Below, one piece after another: positions 34,207 to 43,082 of a DNA stretch of 64,000 nucleotides. Numbering within the stretch: position 1 is the stretch's first letter; every line of letters begins with the position of its first letter. The translations under genes and the position numbers were made by a program. Source of the DNA: Streptomyces flavotricini (lineage in GTDB: Bacteria > Actinomycetota > Actinomycetes > Streptomycetales > Streptomycetaceae); contig NZ_JAINUL010000001.1 of the NCBI RefSeq assembly GCF_020639365.1, forward strand, positions 5,428,092 to 5,492,091. Direction: 5' to 3'. Under the pieces are notes generated by a model. It searched no databases, was not told the origin of the DNA, and saw only the letters and a list, made by a program, of their open reading frames with translations.

Positions 34207-34494
34207 TCACCAGTCGGCGGGGTGGCTCCTGAGGCTGGCGGTATCGAGCGTCCAGCGGCCGGCGGTGACGGTGTCCCCGAACACGTAGGGGACCTTCTTG
34301 CGGTAGCGGGTGCCGTCGGGTCCCTCCGAGGGGTCGCCGTGCAACGTGACGGTCTTCTTGTCCTTGCGGGGGTCCACGACGACGTACAGAGGGGCACCCA
34401 TGCGGGGGTAGTCGTGCCGCTTGTCGCGGATGTCGGTGAGGGAATTCGTACGGGAGGCGACCTCCACCACCATCAGGACATCGCGGGACGGCCT
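34207..34494 (-). pseudogene. N-terminally truncated Uma2-family endonuclease gene
   Basis: The minus-strand frame reads DVLMVVEVASRTNSLTDIRDKR then YPRMGAPLYVVVDP, the second half of the Uma2 (DUF820) PD-(D/E)xK-like domain, keeping the Asp, Glu and Lys of its active-site set. Full members are about 190 aa; only about 95 residues remain. The 5' end runs straight into the stop codon of the DUF58 gene at 34493-34495, where the N-terminal half is missing. An internal ATG at 34473 could start a peptide, but the fold would be incomplete. It marks a deletion or rearrangement edge beside the rrn remnant. Confidence 0.8.
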
Positions 34495-35803
34495 AGAGGC
34501 GGCCTGCGGATTTCAGGGACAGGTAGGCGTCGGCCAGGGCCGGGGCCAGGGTGTCCGGGGTGGCATCGACCACGTGGACTCCGTGGCGGGACAGCTGGTC
34601 CGCGGTGCGGCGGCGGCTGGCCTGGGACTGGGTGCCGGCCGCGGCCTCGTAGACCGCGTCCAGCGTGCCGCGGGACCGGGTCATCTCCTCGACGCGGGGG
34701 TCCGCCACCGAGGCCAGCAGGACCGTGTGGCGCTGAGTGAGGAGGGGGAGGAGCGGGAGCAGGCCTTCCTCGGTCGGGGCTGCGTCCAGGCCCGTCAGCA
34801 GGACCACCAGGGACCGGCGCGGGGCGTTGCGCAGGATCGTCGAGACCAGCGAGCGGGCGTCGGTCTCGACGAGTTCCGGTTCCAGCGTGGCCATGGCGTT
34901 GACGAAGGCGGGCAGGACGTCGCCGGCCGCGCGGCCCTGGACCTGCGCGCGGGTGCGGCGGTCGTGGGCCAGCAGGTCGACCCGGTCGCCGGCGCGGGAG
35001 GCGAGGGCGGCCAGCAGCAGGGCCGCGTCCATGGCCGAGTCCAGGCGGGGGGCGTCGCCGACGCGGCCCGCCGACGTACGGCCGGTGTCCAGGCAGATCA
35101 GGATGTGCCGGTCGCGTTCCGGACGCCAGGTGCGGACGGCGACCTTGTGCCGGCGGGCGGTGGCCCGCCAGTCGATGGAGCGGGTGTCGTCGCCGGGAAC
35201 GTAGTCGCGGAGGCTGTCGAACTCGGTGCCCTCGCCGCGGGTCAGGACGCTCGTACGGCCGTCCAGTTCGCGCAGGCGCGCCAGGCGCGAGGGGAGGTGC
35301 TTGCGGCTGGTGAAGGGCGGCAGGACCCGGACCGTCCAGGGGACGGTGTGGGTGCCCTGGCGGGTGAGCAGGCCGAGCGGCCCGTACGAGCGGACCGTCA
35401 CGCGGTCGGCCCGCCGGTCTCCGCGCCGCGTGGGGAGCAGCCGGGTGGTGATCCGGCGGCGTTCCCCGGCCGGGATCGCGAGGGTGTGTCGGGAGGCGCC
35501 GGTCTCGGTGCCCGGGAGCCAGCTGCTGGGGGGCCAGGCGTCGCGGATCCGGGCGCGCAGGGGGCGGGCCCCCGGGTTGGCGACCGTGAGGTGGACCTCG
35601 GCGGGCTCGCCCAGACGGACGGAGGTGTCACCCGACCGGGTGAAGATGAGGCTTCGGACCGGCGCCGCGAGGGCGTAGTCGACGGCGCAGGCCAGACCGA
35701 GGGCGCCGTTGACGGCGAGCATCCCCGTCCAGCTCGGTTCGAGGATGCCCACGGGGAGGCTGCCGAGGGCCGCCAGCAGGGCGGCGCGTCCGGTGAGGGC
35801 CAT
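34493..35803 (-). CDS. DUF58 domain-containing protein, 436 aa
   Basis: ATG at 35803, sharing one base with the preceding MoxR stop. Two N-terminal hydrophobic segments (ALLAALGSLPVGILEPSWTG and MLAVNGALGLACAVDYALAA) precede a beta-rich region, and then the DUF58 core: LRDYVPGDDTRSIDWRATAR, followed by a von Willebrand A-like part with RHILICLDTGRTSAGRVG (MIDAS-like Asp) and SLVVLLTGLDAAPTEEGL. DUF58 proteins pair with MoxR ATPases, which are thought to act as chaperones or activators. It is the last gene of a five-gene operon. Substrate unknown. Confidence 0.9.
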   Translation of the reverse strand: MALTGRAALLAALGSLPVGILEPSWTGMLAVNGALGLACAVDYALAAPVRSLIFTRSGDTSVRLGEPAEVHLTVANPGARPLRARIRDAWPPSSWLPGTETGASRHTLAIPAGERRRITTRLLPTRRGDRRADRVTVRSYGPLGLLTRQGTHTVPWTVRVLPPFTSRKHLPSRLARLRELDGRTSVLTRGEGTEFDSLRDYVPGDDTRSIDWRATARRHKVAVRTWRPERDRHILICLDTGRTSAGRVGDAPRLDSAMDAALLLAALASRAGDRVDLLAHDRRTRAQVQGRAAGDVLPAFVNAMATLEPELVETDARSLVSTILRNAPRRSLVVLLTGLDAAPTEEGLLPLLPLLTQRHTVLLASVADPRVEEMTRSRGTLDAVYEAAAGTQSQASRRRTADQLSRHGVHVVDATPDTLAPALADAYLSLKSAGRL

Positions 35804-36765
35804 CAGCGGGGGACGGGGACGTGGGACAGGGTCGCGGTGATGACGGCGTCGGCCGTGACCCCTTCCATCTCGGCCTCCGGGCGCAGCTGCACGCGGTGGC
35901 GCAGGGTCGGCAGGGCGAGGGCCTTGACGTCGTCGGGGGTGACGTAGTCGCGGCCGGTGAGCCAGGCCCAGGCGCGGGCGGTGGCCAGCAGGGCGGTCGC
36001 GCCGCGCGGGGAGACGCCGAGGGTGAGGGACGGCGATTCGCGGGTGGCGCGGCAGACGTCGACGACGTACCCGGCGATCTCCGGGGAGACGGACACCTTG
36101 GCGACGGCCTCGCGGGCGGCTTCGAGGTCGGCCGGACCGGCGACGGGGCGCAGGCCCGCGGCGTGGAGGTCGCGGGGGTTGAAGCCGGCCGCGTGCCGGG
36201 TCAGTACGCCGATCTCGTCCTCGCGGGAGGGGAGGGGCACGGTGAGCTTGAGGAGGAAGCGGTCGAGCTGGGCCTCGGGGAGGGGGTAAGTGCCCTCGTA
36301 CTCGACGGGGTTCATCGTGGCCGCGACGAGGAACGGCTCGGGCAGCTTGCGCGGGGTGCCGTCGACGGTGACCTGGCGCTCCTCCATGGCCTCCAGGAGG
36401 GAGGACTGGGTCTTGGGCGGGGTCCGGTTGATCTCGTCCGCGAGGAGGAGGTTGGTGAAGACCGGGCCGTTCTGGAAGGAGAACTCGGCGGTGCGGGCGT
36501 CGTAGACGAGCGAGCCGGTGACGTCGCTGGGCATCAGGTCCGGGGTGAACTGGACGCGCTTGGTGTCGAGTTCGAGGGAGGCGGCGAGGGCCCGCACGAG
36601 GAGGGTCTTGGCGACGCCCGGAACGCCTTCGAGGAGGACGTGGCCGCGGCACAGCAGGGCGACGACGAGACCGGTGACGGCCGAGTCCTGGCCGACGACG
36701 GCCTTTCCGATCTCGGTGCGGATCGCTTCCAGGGCGGAGCGGGCGCTGTCCGTGGTGGCCGTCAT
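35803..36765 (-). CDS. MoxR-family AAA+ ATPase, 320 aa
   Basis: ATG at 36765, a 4-nt ATGA overlap with the upstream DUF4350 stop. Walker A is LLEGVPGVAKTLLVRALA, Walker B LLLADEINRTPPKTQSSLLE, sensor region FLVAATMNPVEYEGTYPLPE and the arginine finger region LDRFLLKL, with a C-terminal lid region (about 205-310, SPRGATALLATARAWAW). MoxR ATPases work with VWA/DUF58 proteins on metal-cofactor insertion or envelope complexes. Same gene order (DUF4350-MoxR-DUF58 with SpoIIM and RDD near) occurs around M. tuberculosis moxR2. Confidence 0.93.
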   Translation of the reverse strand: MTATTDSARSALEAIRTEIGKAVVGQDSAVTGLVVALLCRGHVLLEGVPGVAKTLLVRALAASLELDTKRVQFTPDLMPSDVTGSLVYDARTAEFSFQNGPVFTNLLLADEINRTPPKTQSSLLEAMEERQVTVDGTPRKLPEPFLVAATMNPVEYEGTYPLPEAQLDRFLLKLTVPLPSREDEIGVLTRHAAGFNPRDLHAAGLRPVAGPADLEAAREAVAKVSVSPEIAGYVVDVCRATRESPSLTLGVSPRGATALLATARAWAWLTGRDYVTPDDVKALALPTLRHRVQLRPEAEMEGVTADAVITATLSHVPVPR

Positions 36766-38168
36766 GAGGTGCGGACCTCTCTTTCGAGGGCGTCGAGGTG
36801 GTCGGCGAGCGCGACGAGCGCCGCGTCGGTGGCGGGTGTGGTGCCGAAGAGGAGGGCGGTCAGGTCCTGCTGCCGCTCCGTCAGGCGGCCGGATACGGCG
36901 GGGAGCAGGGCCGCGGGGTCGTGGGCCTGGGCGGGCGGTACGCCGACCAGGGCGGCCAGGCGTTCGCGGGCGGCGGCGCGCAGCACGGTGGCGGCGCGGT
37001 CGCGGGCGCCGGCCTTGCGGTAGAGACGGGCGCGGCCCTCGGTGGTCTCGGAGGCGCGGATGGCGACGGGCAGCTTCTCGGTGACGAGGGGGCCGAGCCG
37101 GCGGGCGCGCCAGAGGGCGGCGAGGGCGGCGGCGACGAAGAGCTGGAGGAAGGCCCAGCTCCAGCCGTGGGGGAGGAGGTCGAGGAAGCTCTGCTCCTGG
37201 GCGGGGTCCTCGTCCTGGGCGTCGGCGAGGGAGGGCAGGTACCAGACGAGGTCGGGGCGGGAGCCGAGGAGTTGGAGGGCGAGGGAGGCGTTGCCCTCGG
37301 AGGCGAGCTTCCTGTTGAGGAGGATCGTCTCGGAGCCGAGGAGGACGGTGTCGCCGCCGGTGGTGCCGGTGGGGAGGACGAGGAGGGTGGGGTGGCCGCC
37401 GCTGGGGTAGCAGGCGGTGCCGGTGGCTCCGTCGGTGGTGTAGCGGTGCTCGCCGCCGGTGCCGGCGCGGCCGGCGGAGACGGCGGCGGGCAGGGCGCAG
37501 CCGGGGTCGAGGTCCTGGTCGAGGGCGGTGCCCTTGGTGCGGGCGGCGGGGGCCAGGTCGGGGAGGCTGGGGCTGCCGGGGGCGAGCAGGACGGTGCGGC
37601 CGCCGGAGAGGTCGATGGCGGAGCGGATGGCGCGCAGCTGGCTCTCGCCGAGCAGGTCGGGGTTGGTGACCAGCAGGGTGGTGTCGGGGCCGGCCGCGGC
37701 TGCGGCTTCGCGGGCGGTGGTGACGACGCGGGTGGTGACTCCGCGGGCCTGGAGGAGTTCGGCCACGGCCCGGCTGCCGTCGGGGTCGGCGGAGCGGGGG
37801 TCGAGCCGGCCGTGCCGGCTGCCGGACGCGAGGGCGGCGAGCGTGACGGCGGCGACGAGCAGGATGCCGAGGCAGATCAGGAAGCCTCGGCCCCGGCGCC
37901 ACAGGGCGGCGGGTGTGGCGGCGGGGGCTGCCGTCCGGGTGGCTGCGCCGGGGGCGGTGCGCGGCGCCGGGTCGCCGGGGCTCGTACGGGGCAGGCCGTT
38001 GCCCGCGGCGGCGGACGGGGCCCGGACGCCGTCCGGGCCGGGTGCGCCGGGTGGCGGGGTGTCGGCCGGGGGCGCGCCGTGGCGTGCGCCGGGCGGCGCG
38101 GGGGTGTGCGGGGCCGGGCGGGGTGCGTCGGCGGCGGTGTCCGGGGTGCTCGGGTCCGGGGCCGTCAT
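36762..38168 (-). CDS. DUF4350 domain-containing membrane protein, 468 aa
   Basis: ATG at 38168. A Pro/Ala/Gly-rich cytoplasmic N-terminus (about 1-92) leads to a membrane helix (GFLICLGILLVAAVTLAALA). The DUF4350 domain follows, with DPRSADPDGSRAVAELLQARG and TLLVTNPDLLGESQLRAI, a Rossmann-like pattern, then a second helix near 340 (WSWAFLQLFVAAALAALW) and a soluble C-terminal part. It overlaps its neighbours on both sides by 4 nt. The role is unknown but it is a constant partner of MoxR and DUF58. Confidence 0.86.
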   Translation of the reverse strand: MTAPDPSTPDTAADAPRPAPHTPAPPGARHGAPPADTPPPGAPGPDGVRAPSAAAGNGLPRTSPGDPAPRTAPGAATRTAAPAATPAALWRRGRGFLICLGILLVAAVTLAALASGSRHGRLDPRSADPDGSRAVAELLQARGVTTRVVTTAREAAAAAGPDTTLLVTNPDLLGESQLRAIRSAIDLSGGRTVLLAPGSPSLPDLAPAARTKGTALDQDLDPGCALPAAVSAGRAGTGGEHRYTTDGATGTACYPSGGHPTLLVLPTGTTGGDTVLLGSETILLNRKLASEGNASLALQLLGSRPDLVWYLPSLADAQDEDPAQEQSFLDLLPHGWSWAFLQLFVAAALAALWRARRLGPLVTEKLPVAIRASETTEGRARLYRKAGARDRAATVLRAAARERLAALVGVPPAQAHDPAALLPAVSGRLTERQQDLTALLFGTTPATDAALVALADHLDALEREVRTS

Positions 38169-38845
38169 GACGGGGTGCCCGTCAGGAGGGGCTTCGTCCG
38201 GGTCAGGGCGAGGTCCAGGGTGCGCAGGTGGGCGTACATCTCGGCGTTGGCGGTGCGGCCGCCGTACGTGACGTCGTCGAAGGCGCGGGCCGCCGTGCGG
38301 AGGGCTTCGGCGTGGTCCGGGAGGGAGGCGGCGGCTTCGGCGGCGGCCTCGTCGGCGGTGCGGCCGGGGCGCGGGTCGAGGAGGGTGCGCTCCTCCAGGG
38401 AGCGGACGACCGCCCGCATGCGTTCCTGGACGGCCGCGGTCCAGCGGCCCTCGGCGGCGTACGCCTCGGCGGCGGTGCGGTGGTCGGCGGCGCTGCGCAG
38501 GCCGTCGCCGAACAGGGCGGCCGCGGCGGTGGCGGTCCGGCGGGGGGAGCCGAGCCGCCACCACAGGGCGGCGATGCCCAGGAGGACCAGGGCGGCGATC
38601 GCGACCAGGCCCAGGGTGCCGCCGGGGGTGGCGCCCGAGGCGTGGTCGAAGAGGTTGCCGACCCACTCCCAGAACCGGTCCAGGGCGCGCTGGAGCAGCC
38701 CCGGGTCGTCCTGGTGGTACAGCGGCTTGGACAGCTCGCGTTCGGCCGCCTCGCGGGCGGGACCGCGCGGTGTCGTCACCGGTGGTTCCTCCGCGGTCGG
38801 CAGGAGCGCCGCGGAGCGTGTGATGAGGCCCCCCGTACTCATCAT
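38165..38845 (-). CDS. DUF4129 domain-containing protein, 226 aa
   Basis: The start is ATG 38845 or 38842. One predicted helix (GGTLGLVAIAALVLLGIAAL, about 75-94) separates an N-terminal region containing WEWVGNLFDHASGATPG from the C-terminal DUF4129 domain (about 110-220) with RRTATAAAALFGDGLRSAAD and WTAAVQERMRAVVRSLEER. DUF4129 often sits at the C-terminus of transglutaminase-like proteins in MoxR operons; here it stands alone. It overlaps DUF4350 by 4 nt and lies 7 bp after the large membrane protein. Confidence 0.85.
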   Translation of the reverse strand: MMSTGGLITRSAALLPTAEEPPVTTPRGPAREAAERELSKPLYHQDDPGLLQRALDRFWEWVGNLFDHASGATPGGTLGLVAIAALVLLGIAALWWRLGSPRRTATAAAALFGDGLRSAADHRTAAEAYAAEGRWTAAVQERMRAVVRSLEERTLLDPRPGRTADEAAAEAAASLPDHAEALRTAARAFDDVTYGGRTANAEMYAHLRTLDLALTRTKPLLTGTPS

Positions 38846-38852
38846 CGGCGCA

Positions 38853-40130
38853 TCAGCCCCCGGTCGGCGGTGCGGCCGGGTGCGATCCGTAGTTCTCCAG
38901 GCCCGCCGCCCGGGCGAGCTCCAGGTCGAGGGCTTCGCGGCGGATGCGCTGGTCGACGTAGAGGAGGACGGTGACGCCCGACTGGATCGGCATGGTGATG
39001 GTCTGCGCGATGACGGCGCCGACCGCCGAGAGGATGAGCGCGGCCCAGCCGGTGGCGGCGGTGCCGTTCTCCAGGCCCGTCACTCCGCCGTCGGCGAGGC
39101 CGATCGCGAGCCCGACGGCTGTCAGCGGCCAGACGATGATGGCGGAGACGAAGGTGGTGATGAGGCCGGTCAGGGCGGTGATGCCGAAGATGCGCCACCA
39201 GGAGCCCTGGACGAGCCGCGAGGAGCGGCGCAGCGAGGTGGCCACGCTGCTCTTCTCCAGCATCAGGGCGGGCGAGGCCAGGCTGAACTTGATCCCGAGC
39301 CAGAGGACGAGCGGGAGGGCGGCGAAGCCGCCGAGGATGCCGAGGCCGAGGCTGCCCAGGGCGATGCCGGGCAGGAGCAGGACGCCGACGAGGGCGGCGC
39401 CGCCGATGCCGAGCAGGAGGGTCAGCCCGAGCAGGCGGAGCAGCTGGGGGCGGGCCTCGCGCCAGGCGGTGCCGATCGTGGAGCTGTGGCCGAGCACGGC
39501 CCGGCTGAAGATCATGGTGACCATGGCGGTGGCCACGATGGTGCCGATGAGCTGGATGAACCCGTTGGCGACCAGGGCGAGCATGCTGCCGCCGAGGGTG
39601 TCGACGAGTTCCCGCAGGCTCGCCTCGTCGCCGGAGGTGACGGGCAGGTCGGAGAGCGTGTACTTCTGCACGATCACGCTGATGACCTGGACGACGGTGG
39701 CCACGACCAGGGTGATCGGCAGGACCGAGCGCCAGTGGCTGCGCACGGTGGCGACGGCGCCGTCGAGGATCTCGCCCAGGTCCAGGGGGCGCAGCGGGAT
39801 CACGCCGGGCTTGGCGGCCGGGGGCTTGCCCCACTGGCCGGGGGCGGCGGGGTGGCCGTACGGGCCGCCCTGCGGGCCCTGCGGGCCGCCGTACGATCCC
39901 CAGCCCGTGCCCGGCTGCGGCTGCTGTGGCTGCTGCTGCGGGGTCTGGGGTGCCTGGGGGCTGCCGGGGCTGGACCACTCGCCGGGCGGCGGCTGCTCGG
40001 CGGACCACTTCGGCCCGCCGGCGGGGGGCGGCTGCGCGCCCTCGGCGGCGCCCTGGCCGTCGGGGGTGCCGGACCGCTCGCCGTCGGACGGGGAGGGTCC
40101 GGGCGCGGCCCAGCCCGGAGAGTCGTTCAT
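38853..40130 (-). CDS. Glycerophosphoryl-diester-phosphodiesterase-type membrane domain protein, 425 aa
   Basis: ATG at 40130 after AAGGAGCGACG. A long Gly/Pro/Gln-rich N-terminus (about 1-105, with PQQQPQQPQ) precedes the conserved start RPLDLGEILDGAVATVRSHW, seen in many actinobacterial polytopic membrane proteins. About 6 membrane helices follow (VLPITLVVATVVQVISVIV, LIGTIVATAMVTMIF, ALVGVLLLPGIALGSLGLG and others). No enzymatic motif. It is the first gene of the MoxR operon and shares a 233-bp divergent intergenic region with mtrA. Confidence 0.8.
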   Translation of the reverse strand: MNDSPGWAAPGPSPSDGERSGTPDGQGAAEGAQPPPAGGPKWSAEQPPPGEWSSPGSPQAPQTPQQQPQQPQPGTGWGSYGGPQGPQGGPYGHPAAPGQWGKPPAAKPGVIPLRPLDLGEILDGAVATVRSHWRSVLPITLVVATVVQVISVIVQKYTLSDLPVTSGDEASLRELVDTLGGSMLALVANGFIQLIGTIVATAMVTMIFSRAVLGHSSTIGTAWREARPQLLRLLGLTLLLGIGGAALVGVLLLPGIALGSLGLGILGGFAALPLVLWLGIKFSLASPALMLEKSSVATSLRRSSRLVQGSWWRIFGITALTGLITTFVSAIIVWPLTAVGLAIGLADGGVTGLENGTAATGWAALILSAVGAVIAQTITMPIQSGVTVLLYVDQRIRREALDLELARAAGLENYGSHPAAPPTGG

Positions 40131-40363
40131 CGTCGCTCCTTCACGTGCACTGCGGGGGCGGGGCCCGTTCGGCTGCCATCGTGCCACGTGGGAACGTTGA
40201 GCGGACCGGCCGTACCCCCCGGATCTCCGGCAGCCCGCGCCTTCAATTGTCGCCCCGATCCGGGGCAGACTGGTCGCGCTGATCTCCACGCAGGTCCGAG
40301 GGTCGATTTCCAGCCCTTTTGGCTGTGGGACAGCTCACCGCCGGGTAACGATTGGCTAATGGG
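40131..40363. promoter_or_regulatory. Divergent control region between the MoxR operon and mtrA
   Basis: The mtrA proximal part contains GTAACG-ATTGG-CTAATG (40345-40361), which has two loosely similar half-sites and overlaps the likely start region; MtrA autoregulation would be a reasonable guess but is not shown. No clear -35/-10 pair was identified. Confidence 0.3.
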
Positions 40364-41053
40364 ATGATGTCAAGCATGAAGGGACGAGTCCTTGTCGTCG
40401 ACGACGACACCGCGCTGGCCGAGATGCTCGGCATTGTGCTGCGTGGAGAAGGTTTTGAGCCGTCGTTCGTAGCTGACGGTGACAAGGCGCTGGCTGCCTT
40501 CCGCGAGGCGAAGCCGGATCTCGTGCTGCTCGACCTCATGCTTCCCGGTCGGGACGGCATAGAGGTCTGCAGGCTGATCCGGGCCGAATCGGGCGTGCCG
40601 ATCGTCATGCTCACCGCGAAGAGCGACACGGTGGACGTGGTCGTGGGCCTGGAGTCCGGGGCCGACGACTACATCGTCAAGCCGTTCAAGCCGAAGGAGC
40701 TGGTCGCCCGTATCCGAGCCCGCCTGCGCCGGTCGGAGGAGCCCGCGCCCGAGCAGCTGGCCATCGGTGACCTGGTCATCGACGTGGCCGGGCACTCGGT
40801 CAAGCGCGACGGCGCCTCGATCGCCCTGACCCCGCTCGAGTTCGACCTGCTGGTCGCCCTCGCGCGCAAGCCCTGGCAGGTGTTCACCCGCGAGGTGCTG
40901 CTGGAGCAGGTCTGGGGCTACCGGCACGCGGCGGACACCCGCCTGGTCAACGTGCATGTGCAGCGGCTGCGCTCCAAGGTCGAGAAGGACCCGGAGCGCC
41001 CCGAGATCGTCGTGACGGTGCGCGGTGTCGGCTACAAGGCCGGACCGAGCTGA
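40364..41053 (+). CDS. mtrA: OmpR-family response regulator MtrA, 229 aa
   Basis: ATG at 40364 matches the 229-aa S. coelicolor protein I remember (MMSxMKGRVLV); further in-frame ATGs are 40367 and 40376. Receiver domain: acidic pocket DDD 13-15, phospho-acceptor Asp57 in LVLLDLMLPGRDG, Lys in YIVKPFKPKEL. The C-terminal winged-helix DNA-binding domain (about 130-229) includes LTPLEFDLLVALARKP and RLRSKVEKDPERPE. MtrA is an essential or major regulator in actinobacteria of cell envelope, development and antibiotic genes. It is followed by mtrB with 1 bp between. Confidence 0.97.
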   Translation: MMSSMKGRVLVVDDDTALAEMLGIVLRGEGFEPSFVADGDKALAAFREAKPDLVLLDLMLPGRDGIEVCRLIRAESGVPIVMLTAKSDTVDVVVGLESGADDYIVKPFKPKELVARIRARLRRSEEPAPEQLAIGDLVIDVAGHSVKRDGASIALTPLEFDLLVALARKPWQVFTREVLLEQVWGYRHAADTRLVNVHVQRLRSKVEKDPERPEIVVTVRGVGYKAGPS

Positions 41054-41054
41054 C

Positions 41055-43082
41055 GTGCCGCCCGGCAAGCCCCGCAGCGGCTCCCGCCGAGGAGTCCTGA
41101 GGGGAGGCCGGCAGCTCCGTCAGATGGCCGACGGAGCGCCGGGCGGTCCGGTGCTGCGGTTGTTCGTACGCCTCGTACGACGACCGCTGCTTCCGGCTGT
41201 CCGGCTGTGGCGGCGCAACATCCAGCTGCGCGTGGTCGCCGCGACGCTCCTGATGTCGCTGGCCGTGGTCCTCGCGCTGGGTTTCGTGGTGATCGCCCAG
41301 GTCAGCAAGGGGCTCCTCGACGCCAAGGAGGAGGCCGCGCAGAGCCAGGCGGCGGGCGGTTTCGCCGTCGCGCAGGAGAAGGCCAACACGCCCTCGGCCG
41401 TGGACGGGCCCGACGCCACCGACAACAAGGTCGGGCGGGACGCCAGTACCTGGATGAACTCGCTGGTCAAGCAGCTCGCCAGTGGCGGCCAGACCGCCTT
41501 CGAGGTGGTCGCGCTGGGCGCCGGCCCCGACGCGGGCGGGCAGCCGAGCGGGCCGTTCGTCTCGGGAGTCAAGGGCGCCCGCGCCTCCGGGAACGTGGAT
41601 CCGACGGCGAGCGTCCCCGCGGCGCTGCGCCGGGACGTCAACCATGCGACCGGCACCTTCAAGACCTTCTCGCAGATCCGCTACACCGCCGGGTCCGGGG
41701 ACAAGGCGCCCGAGCCCGCGCTGGTCGTGGGCAAGCGGCTCACCGACATCAACGGGGACCCGTACGACCTGTACTACCTCTTCCCGCTCACGCAGGAGGA
41801 GGAGTCCCTCAACCTCATCAAGGTCACCATCGCCACCGCGGGCGTGTTCGTGGTGGTGCTGCTCGGCGCGATCGCCTGGCTCGTCGTACGGCAGGTCGTG
41901 ACGCCCGTGCGGATGGCCGCCGGGATCGCCGAGCGGCTCTCGGCCGGGCGGCTCCAGGAGCGGATGAAGGTCACCGGCGAGGACGACATCGCCCGTCTGG
42001 GCGAGGCCTTCAACAAGATGGCGCAGAACCTCCAGCTCAAGATCCAGCAGCTGGAGGACCTGTCGCGGATGCAGCGCCGGTTCGTCTCCGACGTCTCGCA
42101 CGAGCTGCGCACGCCGCTGACGACCGTACGGATGGCAGCCGATGTCATCCATGACGCCCGGGTCGACTTCGACCCGATCACCGCCCGCTCCGCCGAGCTC
42201 CTCGCGGGCCAGCTCGACCGCTTCGAGTCGCTGCTCGCGGACCTGCTGGAGATCAGCCGGTTCGACGCGGGCGCCGCGGCGCTGGAGGCGGAGCCGATCG
42301 ACCTGCGGGACGTCGTGCGCCGGGTCATCGACGGCGCCGAGCCGCTCGCCGAGCACAAGGGCACCCGGATCCGGGTGCTGGGCGACACCCAGCCCGTCAT
42401 AGCGGAGGCCGACTCCCGGCGCGTGGAGCGGGTGCTGCGCAACCTCGTCGTCAACGCCGTGGAGCACGGCGAGGGCCGCGACGTGGTCGTCCGGCTCGCT
42501 TCGGCGGGCGGTGCGGTGGCCGTGGCCGTACGGGACTACGGGGTCGGGCTCAAGCCCGGCGAGGCCACCCGCGTCTTCAACCGCTTCTGGCGGGCGGACC
42601 CGGCACGGGCGCGTACGACGGGCGGTACGGGCCTGGGCCTGTCCATCGCCGTCGAGGACGCGCGGCTGCACGGCGGCTGGCTGCAGGCGTGGGGCGAGCC
42701 GGGCGGCGGTTCGCAGTTCCGGCTGACGCTGCCGCGGACCGCCGACGAGCCGCTGCGCGGGTCCCCGATCCCGCTGGAGCCGGAGGACTCCCGGTCCAAC
42801 CGGGCCAGGGCCGCGGCCGAGGCGGCGGGCGCGCAGGCGTCCCCGAAGGCGCAGCAGGGCCCCGTCCGCGGCGACCGGTCGCCGATACCGCCCCGGTCGG
42901 CGGTGGCCGGTGCGCTGCCGGTGCCGGCGGACCCGACGGCCCTGCCGGGCAGCGGGGCCCGGGTCGTGGCCCGCCCGGCCGATCCCGACCAGGTGGCGGC
43001 GGACCAGGTGGCGGCCGAGCGCGCCGCCGGCGCCGAGCAGTCAGCAGCAGCAGCACGGGAGGATGGCGCAGGTGGACGCTGA
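41055..43082 (+). CDS. mtrB: Sensor histidine kinase MtrB, about 675 aa
   Basis: Start is GTG 41055, just after the mtrA stop; GTG 41025 inside mtrA is the alternative. First helix near residues 55-80 (VVAATLLMSLAVVLALGFVV), a periplasmic-side sensor region (about 85-255), second helix near 260-280 (GVFVVVLLGAIAWLVV), a HAMP region, then HisKA with VSDVSHELRTPLTTVR (His near 349), and HATPase_c with N, G1 and G2 boxes (LRNLVVNAVEHGEG, DYGVGL, TGGTGLGLSIAVED). A Pro/Ala-rich C-terminal tail ends it. It phosphorylates MtrA. Confidence 0.96.
   Translation: MPPGKPRSGSRRGVLRGGRQLRQMADGAPGGPVLRLFVRLVRRPLLPAVRLWRRNIQLRVVAATLLMSLAVVLALGFVVIAQVSKGLLDAKEEAAQSQAAGGFAVAQEKANTPSAVDGPDATDNKVGRDASTWMNSLVKQLASGGQTAFEVVALGAGPDAGGQPSGPFVSGVKGARASGNVDPTASVPAALRRDVNHATGTFKTFSQIRYTAGSGDKAPEPALVVGKRLTDINGDPYDLYYLFPLTQEEESLNLIKVTIATAGVFVVVLLGAIAWLVVRQVVTPVRMAAGIAERLSAGRLQERMKVTGEDDIARLGEAFNKMAQNLQLKIQQLEDLSRMQRRFVSDVSHELRTPLTTVRMAADVIHDARVDFDPITARSAELLAGQLDRFESLLADLLEISRFDAGAAALEAEPIDLRDVVRRVIDGAEPLAEHKGTRIRVLGDTQPVIAEADSRRVERVLRNLVVNAVEHGEGRDVVVRLASAGGAVAVAVRDYGVGLKPGEATRVFNRFWRADPARARTTGGTGLGLSIAVEDARLHGGWLQAWGEPGGGSQFRLTLPRTADEPLRGSPIPLEPEDSRSNRARAAAEAAGAQASPKAQQGPVRGDRSPIPPRSAVAGALPVPADPTALPGSGARVVARPADPDQVAADQVAAERAAGAEQSAAAAREDGAGGR

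Noticed and set aside
34207..34473. Functional short Uma2 protein from ATG 34473
   Set aside because: Would lack the N-terminal half of the nuclease fold; the truncation coincides with the DUF58 stop.
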